Shown piece after piece: positions 32,129 to 34,870 of a stretch of DNA of 34,870 nt. The position numbers and the translations under genes were made by a program. How positions within the stretch are numbered: the first letter of the stretch is position 1; every line of letters starts with the position of its first letter. The stretch is from positions 1 through 34,870 of the forward strand of contig JAEYQO010000018.1 of assembly GCA_023409975.1 (NCBI GenBank). Direction: 5' to 3'. The notes below the pieces were generated by a model. That model did not search any database. It was given only the letters and a program-made list of their open reading frames with translations, and was not told where the DNA came from. Source of the stretch: Bacteroidota bacterium. GTDB taxonomy: Bacteria; Bacteroidota; Bacteroidia; Chitinophagales; Chitinophagaceae.

Positions 32129-33400
32129 CTATTGGTTGGGATGATAATGTTTCATGGGCGGTTTTTTCATAACCAGATTAGAAACTTTACCCACTGTAAG
32201 CCCCTGGACTACAATTGAAAATATCACAACGAAATAAGTCATTTCCAAAAGTAATTCCTTGTAAGGTCCATTACCTACCGAAAGCACAAGGGCTATCGAG
32301 ACACCGCCCCGCAAACCACCCCAAACCAGCATTGTTAGGGTGCCCGGACTGAGACGCGGCTTAAAGGGAACTAAGTACGCAGGCCCCCAGATAGAAACAA
32401 ACCTTCCTGCCAGAACTATAAAGATCGCTAATAGGGAGATCGTCCAATAGGCGCGGATATCAGGAATCAAGAGCAGCTCCAGGCCTATAAAGAGGAACAA
32501 AATGGCGTTCAGTATCTCATCTATCAGTTCCCAGAATTTAGCAAGGTAGTCTCGGGTTGTCGGAGACATCGCCACCCTTTTCCCGTAGTTACCGATGAGT
32601 AAACCAGCCGCTACCATGGTCAAAGGACCCGAAATGTGCATAGAATGCGCAATCAAATACCCTCCCATCACCACCGATAGGGTTATCAATACAGAAACGA
32701 TATAATCATCAATAGACTTAATAGCCTTTGAAGCTGAAAAGCCAAGGATAAGTCCCAGCAGGATTCCACCAACAGCTTCCTTAACCAGCAGCCAACTAAT
32801 AGAACCCAGAGAGATATCGACATCCGGGGTGTTCGTAAGCTGTAATATCACAGCAAACAACACAACTGCCACACCATCATTAAATAGCGATTCTCCGGTG
32901 ATCTTCATCTCCAACGCCTTACTCACTTTTGCTTTTCTGAGTATCCCCAACACTGCAATCGGATCGGTCGGAGAGATCAACGCCCCAAATAATAATGCAT
33001 ACAGAAACGGAAGTTCTAAACCGAAGTATGGAACAACCTTCCAAACCAGATACCCTATCACAAAGGTGGAGATCATAACGCTTACCGTAGAAAAGATCAT
33101 CACCGGGATCCGCTGCTCCCGAAGGTCTCGGACGTTAACATGGATAGCACCTGCAAAAAGCAGAAAGTTGAGCATAGCACCCATCAACACCTCTGTGAAG
33201 TCAACCTCCTGAACCAGCTCTACCAATTGCTCTGAACTCCACGGAAGGAAATAATTTCCCGCGAATCTCACCACCAAAGAAACCGCAATTGCCATGATCA
33301 TGATCCCTATATTCGAAGGGAGTTTTATAAATCGGTGATTGATATAAGCGAAAAGCGAAGCAAGTACAATGAGTACTGAAAAAGAATAATATATCTCCAT
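32129..33400 (-). CDS. Cation:proton antiporter, CPA1-type (Na+/H+)
   Basis: ATG 33400 is chosen over the upstream TTG at 33412. The 423-residue protein has around 12 hydrophobic segments throughout. Ion-binding motifs are SPTDPIAVLG (143-152) and the CPA1 Asn-Asp pair in GESLFNDGVAVVLF (169-182). A later segment LVWGGLRGGVSIALVLS is the conserved TM of sodium-proton exchangers. Such proteins exchange Na+ (or K+) for H+ and maintain pH. The C-terminus is short with no large cytoplasmic regulatory domain. It lies 47 nt beyond the 71-aa ORF. Confidence 0.93.
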   Translation of the reverse strand: MEIYYSFSVLIVLASLFAYINHRFIKLPSNIGIMIMAIAVSLVVRFAGNYFLPWSSEQLVELVQEVDFTEVLMGAMLNFLLFAGAIHVNVRDLREQRIPVMIFSTVSVMISTFVIGYLVWKVVPYFGLELPFLYALLFGALISPTDPIAVLGILRKAKVSKALEMKITGESLFNDGVAVVLFAVILQLTNTPDVDISLGSISWLLVKEAVGGILLGLILGFSASKAIKSIDDYIVSVLITLSVVMGGYLIAHSMHISGPLTMVAAGLLIGNYGKRVAMSPTTRDYLAKFWELIDEILNAILFLFIGLELLLIPDIRAYWTISLLAIFIVLAGRFVSIWGPAYLVPFKPRLSPGTLTMLVWGGLRGGVSIALVLSVGNGPYKELLLEMTYFVVIFSIVVQGLTVGKVSNLVMKKPPMKHYHPNQ

Positions 33401-33458
33401 ATGCTGCCGCAAAATGCAAAAAATTCAGGACTGTTTAGAATGTCTCAAAATCACCAGC

Positions 33459-33674
33459 TCATTCGAAAGGATGCTCAAGTACATTTACCTGAACTAACGG
33501 GGTACTATTGAAGCCCCCTTCAATAATGCTCTGTTCAATCAGGGTGCGCAATTCTGAGGCTATTCTTTCAGCGCTCCGTTGAGAGGATCGCTTTTTTTGC
33601 ACATAGATCACGCAAAGCAGGGAATGCTGTCCCTCAATATCAGCTCCCGTAAAACGAACATTGGCTTCAATCAA
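33459..33674 (-). CDS. Possible small protein without an ATG start
   Basis: A 71-residue ORF starting with TTG at 33674, preceded by an open frame in which no ATG, GTG or TTG occurs back to a stop inside the thioesterase gene. The composition looks protein-like: a predicted helix (SAERIASELRTLIEQ) and beta-like stretches (SLLCVIYVQKK, TPLVQVNVLEHPFE). The frame could be the rest of a gene disrupted at its 5' end, a gene with an unusual start, or a chance ORF. I do not recognise the family. It fits the gap between the thioesterase (stop at 33736) and the antiporter without overlap, which slightly supports reality. Confidence 0.4.
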   Translation of the reverse strand: MIEANVRFTGADIEGQHSLLCVIYVQKKRSSQRSAERIASELRTLIEQSIIEGGFNSTPLVQVNVLEHPFE

Positions 33675-33735
33675 AGAAGCAGCAGGATAATTCGACGTGG
33701 ATTGAAAGACTATTTCACGAGCCCGCTTGGATCTG

Positions 33736-34170
33736 CTACTGCTTCTTCCTAAGCAAAGCCACAGTCAACCGACTGATACAGATTAAAGAACCTTTCTCAT
33801 CTTCGATCCGGATATCCCAGATATGAGTGGTTGCTCCAAGATGTAAAGCTCTCGCGGTAGCAGTTACAGACCCATCTCGTTTTCCCCTGACATGGTTACA
33901 GTTGATCTCCATGCCCACACAAAGCTGCTTCTGCGGATCGATGCAAAGCCAGGACGCTACGCTGCCAACAGTTTCAGCCAGTGCTGCAGAGGCGCCTCCA
34001 TGCAAAAGGCCATAGGGCTGGTGTGTTCTATAGGTCACGGGCATTACGGCTTTTAGGTAGTCAGGACCCATCTCTGTAAATCGTATATTGAGCACCTCAG
34101 CCATCGTACTTTCTGATTGCTTGTTTAATTGTTGTAATGTAACACCTGTCTGCTTCCAGATCGCCTGCAT
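33736..34170 (-). CDS. Hotdog-fold acyl-CoA thioesterase (PaaI/YbdB/MenI-like)
   Basis: ATG 34170 is used (144 aa); a TTG at 34185 is less likely. The motif QPYGLLHGGASAALAETVGS (51-70) is characteristic: His57-Gly-Gly and Glu66, the probable catalytic acid, are in place. Such enzymes hydrolyse aryl- or acyl-CoA thioesters; the MenI branch acts on 1,4-dihydroxy-2-naphthoyl-CoA for menaquinone, and the EntH/YbdB branch rescues misloaded carriers. With no men or ent genes in the window the substrate is undecided. It diverges from the saccharopine dehydrogenase-like gene, 113 bp apart. Confidence 0.88.
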   Translation of the reverse strand: MQAIWKQTGVTLQQLNKQSESTMAEVLNIRFTEMGPDYLKAVMPVTYRTHQPYGLLHGGASAALAETVGSVASWLCIDPQKQLCVGMEINCNHVRGKRDGSVTATARALHLGATTHIWDIRIEDEKGSLICISRLTVALLRKKQ

Positions 34171-34220
34171 ATGAAAAATTATCAAATGGAGTTATTCGAA
34201 AAATATAAATAACACGATTT

Positions 34221-34252
34221 TTTGTAATAAAATGGGATTCCCTTTAGATTTG
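34221..34252 (+). promoter_or_regulatory. Full promoter of the saccharopine dehydrogenase-like gene
   Basis: TTTG at 34221-34224 is followed after 20 nt by TAGATTTG at 34245-34252, a complete Bacteroidota -33/-7 promoter. ATG 34284 follows 31 nt later. Confidence 0.75.
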
Positions 34253-34283
34253 CGACTTCATTTACCTATAGCACGATAAAGGT

Positions 34284-34870
34284 ATGCAAACAATCCTGGT
34301 TGCAGGAGCAGGCAAATCGTCCACTTACCTGATCCACTATTTACTCTCTCATGCTCCCCGACATCGGTGGAATGTCGTGGTAGCGGACGGAAGCGCAGAA
34401 GCAATTGCAGAAAAAACGAAAGGAAGTCCTTTTGCCTCCAGCGCAGTTTTTGACATTACAAGTGATGCAGAACGACAGCGGCTCGTAAAAGATGCTGACA
34501 TCGTCGTTTCTCTGATGCCGCCACAGCTACACATTCTGTTGGCGAAAGACTGTCTATTATTCCGGAAACACCTGATCACTTCTTCGTATATTTCACCTGA
34601 AATGCGTGATATGGACGCGGCCGTTAAGGCGGCGGATCTGATGTTCATGTGTGAAATGGGTCTTGATCCGGGAATAGATCATATGACGGCCAATCAGATC
34701 ATCCATAGCACGCAACGCGTAGCTGCAGTGATCACTTCCTTCAAATCATACTGCGGCGGATTGATCGCTCCGGAAAGTGACGATAATCCCTGGCACTACA
34801 AATTCAGCTGGAACCCCTGGAATATTATAACAGCCGGGAAGGACGGAGCAAAGTATCTTTCCGCAGGCAA
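34284..34870 (+). CDS. Saccharopine dehydrogenase-like protein, 3' truncated
   Basis: The reading frame starts at ATG 34284 and is still open at the right edge (195 codons seen). The N-terminus MQTILVAGAGKSSTYLIHYL forms a Rossmann nucleotide-binding start, with GAGKSS as the phosphate loop. Further on, ADIVVSLMPPQLHILLAKDC and MCEMGLDPGIDHMTANQIIH match the saccharopine dehydrogenase/reductase family. Those enzymes interconvert saccharopine with lysine or aminoadipate semialdehyde in lysine metabolism. The direction and role here cannot be determined from the visible part. Confidence 0.86.
   Translation, partial: MQTILVAGAGKSSTYLIHYLLSHAPRHRWNVVVADGSAEAIAEKTKGSPFASSAVFDITSDAERQRLVKDADIVVSLMPPQLHILLAKDCLLFRKHLITSSYISPEMRDMDAAVKAADLMFMCEMGLDPGIDHMTANQIIHSTQRVAAVITSFKSYCGGLIAPESDDNPWHYKFSWNPWNIITAGKDGAKYLSAG

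Noticed and set aside
31952..32218. 88-residue plus-strand ORF overlapping the antiporter 3' end
   Set aside because: Overlaps the antiporter by 90 bp in antisense and has no hallmarks of a real protein.

Overview
The window looks like chromosomal DNA of a Bacteroidota bacterium, most likely in or near the Chitinophagaceae. Several signals agree: a type IX secretion C-terminal sorting domain, short lipoproteins, a TonB receptor ending in Phe, a Bacteroidota-type GlmU-like protein, and repeated TAnnTTTG -7 promoter elements (some with a TTTG -33 element 19-20 bp upstream). The taxon is inferred from these traits, since there is no rRNA here. Codon use and gene spacing look uniform. I see no insertion sequence, prophage or CRISPR array.

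Layout. 1-1135 is the 3' part of a secreted PHP-type metallo-phosphoesterase. 1229-1684 is a MarR regulator. 1858-7790 is a four-gene cassette: DUF4856 lipoprotein, imelysin-like lipoprotein, HTTM/vitamin-K-dependent gamma-carboxylase homologue and TonB-dependent receptor. It is probably an iron or other metal uptake system and is the most interesting region. 7804-9253 holds a small charged ORF and a poxvirus-type topoisomerase IB. 9461-9690 holds tRNA-Arg(CCG) and tRNA-Glu(UUC), both on the minus strand with clear terminators. 9760-12079 (minus) holds tpiA, a GlmU-like sugar nucleotidyltransferase and type B L31. 12410-14058 (minus) holds a TlpA-like thioredoxin, an MBL-fold hydrolase and a small conserved protein. 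14077-16523 holds a beta-barrel protein, a VOC protein and two uncharacterised genes.

16649-18609 is a tight operon of DegT-type aminotransferase, rfbC and acylphosphatase, of which the first two fit nucleotide-sugar synthesis. 18706-20797 (minus) holds a PAP2 phosphatase and a nucleoid-associated protein; 20909-21792 (plus) holds a secreted and a membrane protein of unknown role. 21813-26119 (minus) is a signalling block: hybrid histidine kinase with REC and Hpt domains, a small PepSY-like exported protein and a sigma-54 activator of the NtrC class. 26289-28814 (minus) holds a membrane fatty-acid desaturase and a TPR protein. 29010-31655 (minus) is gyrA. A 470-bp gap with a five-copy 11-bp tandem repeat follows. 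32129-34170 (minus) holds a CPA1-type antiporter, a possible small ORF and a hotdog thioesterase. A saccharopine dehydrogenase-like gene runs off the right edge.

How they work together: most of the window is core housekeeping (translation, glycolysis, cell-wall precursor, DNA topology) mixed with envelope functions. The two blocks with a probable coordinated but unexplained function are the 1858-7790 cassette and the 21813-26119 phosphorelay.
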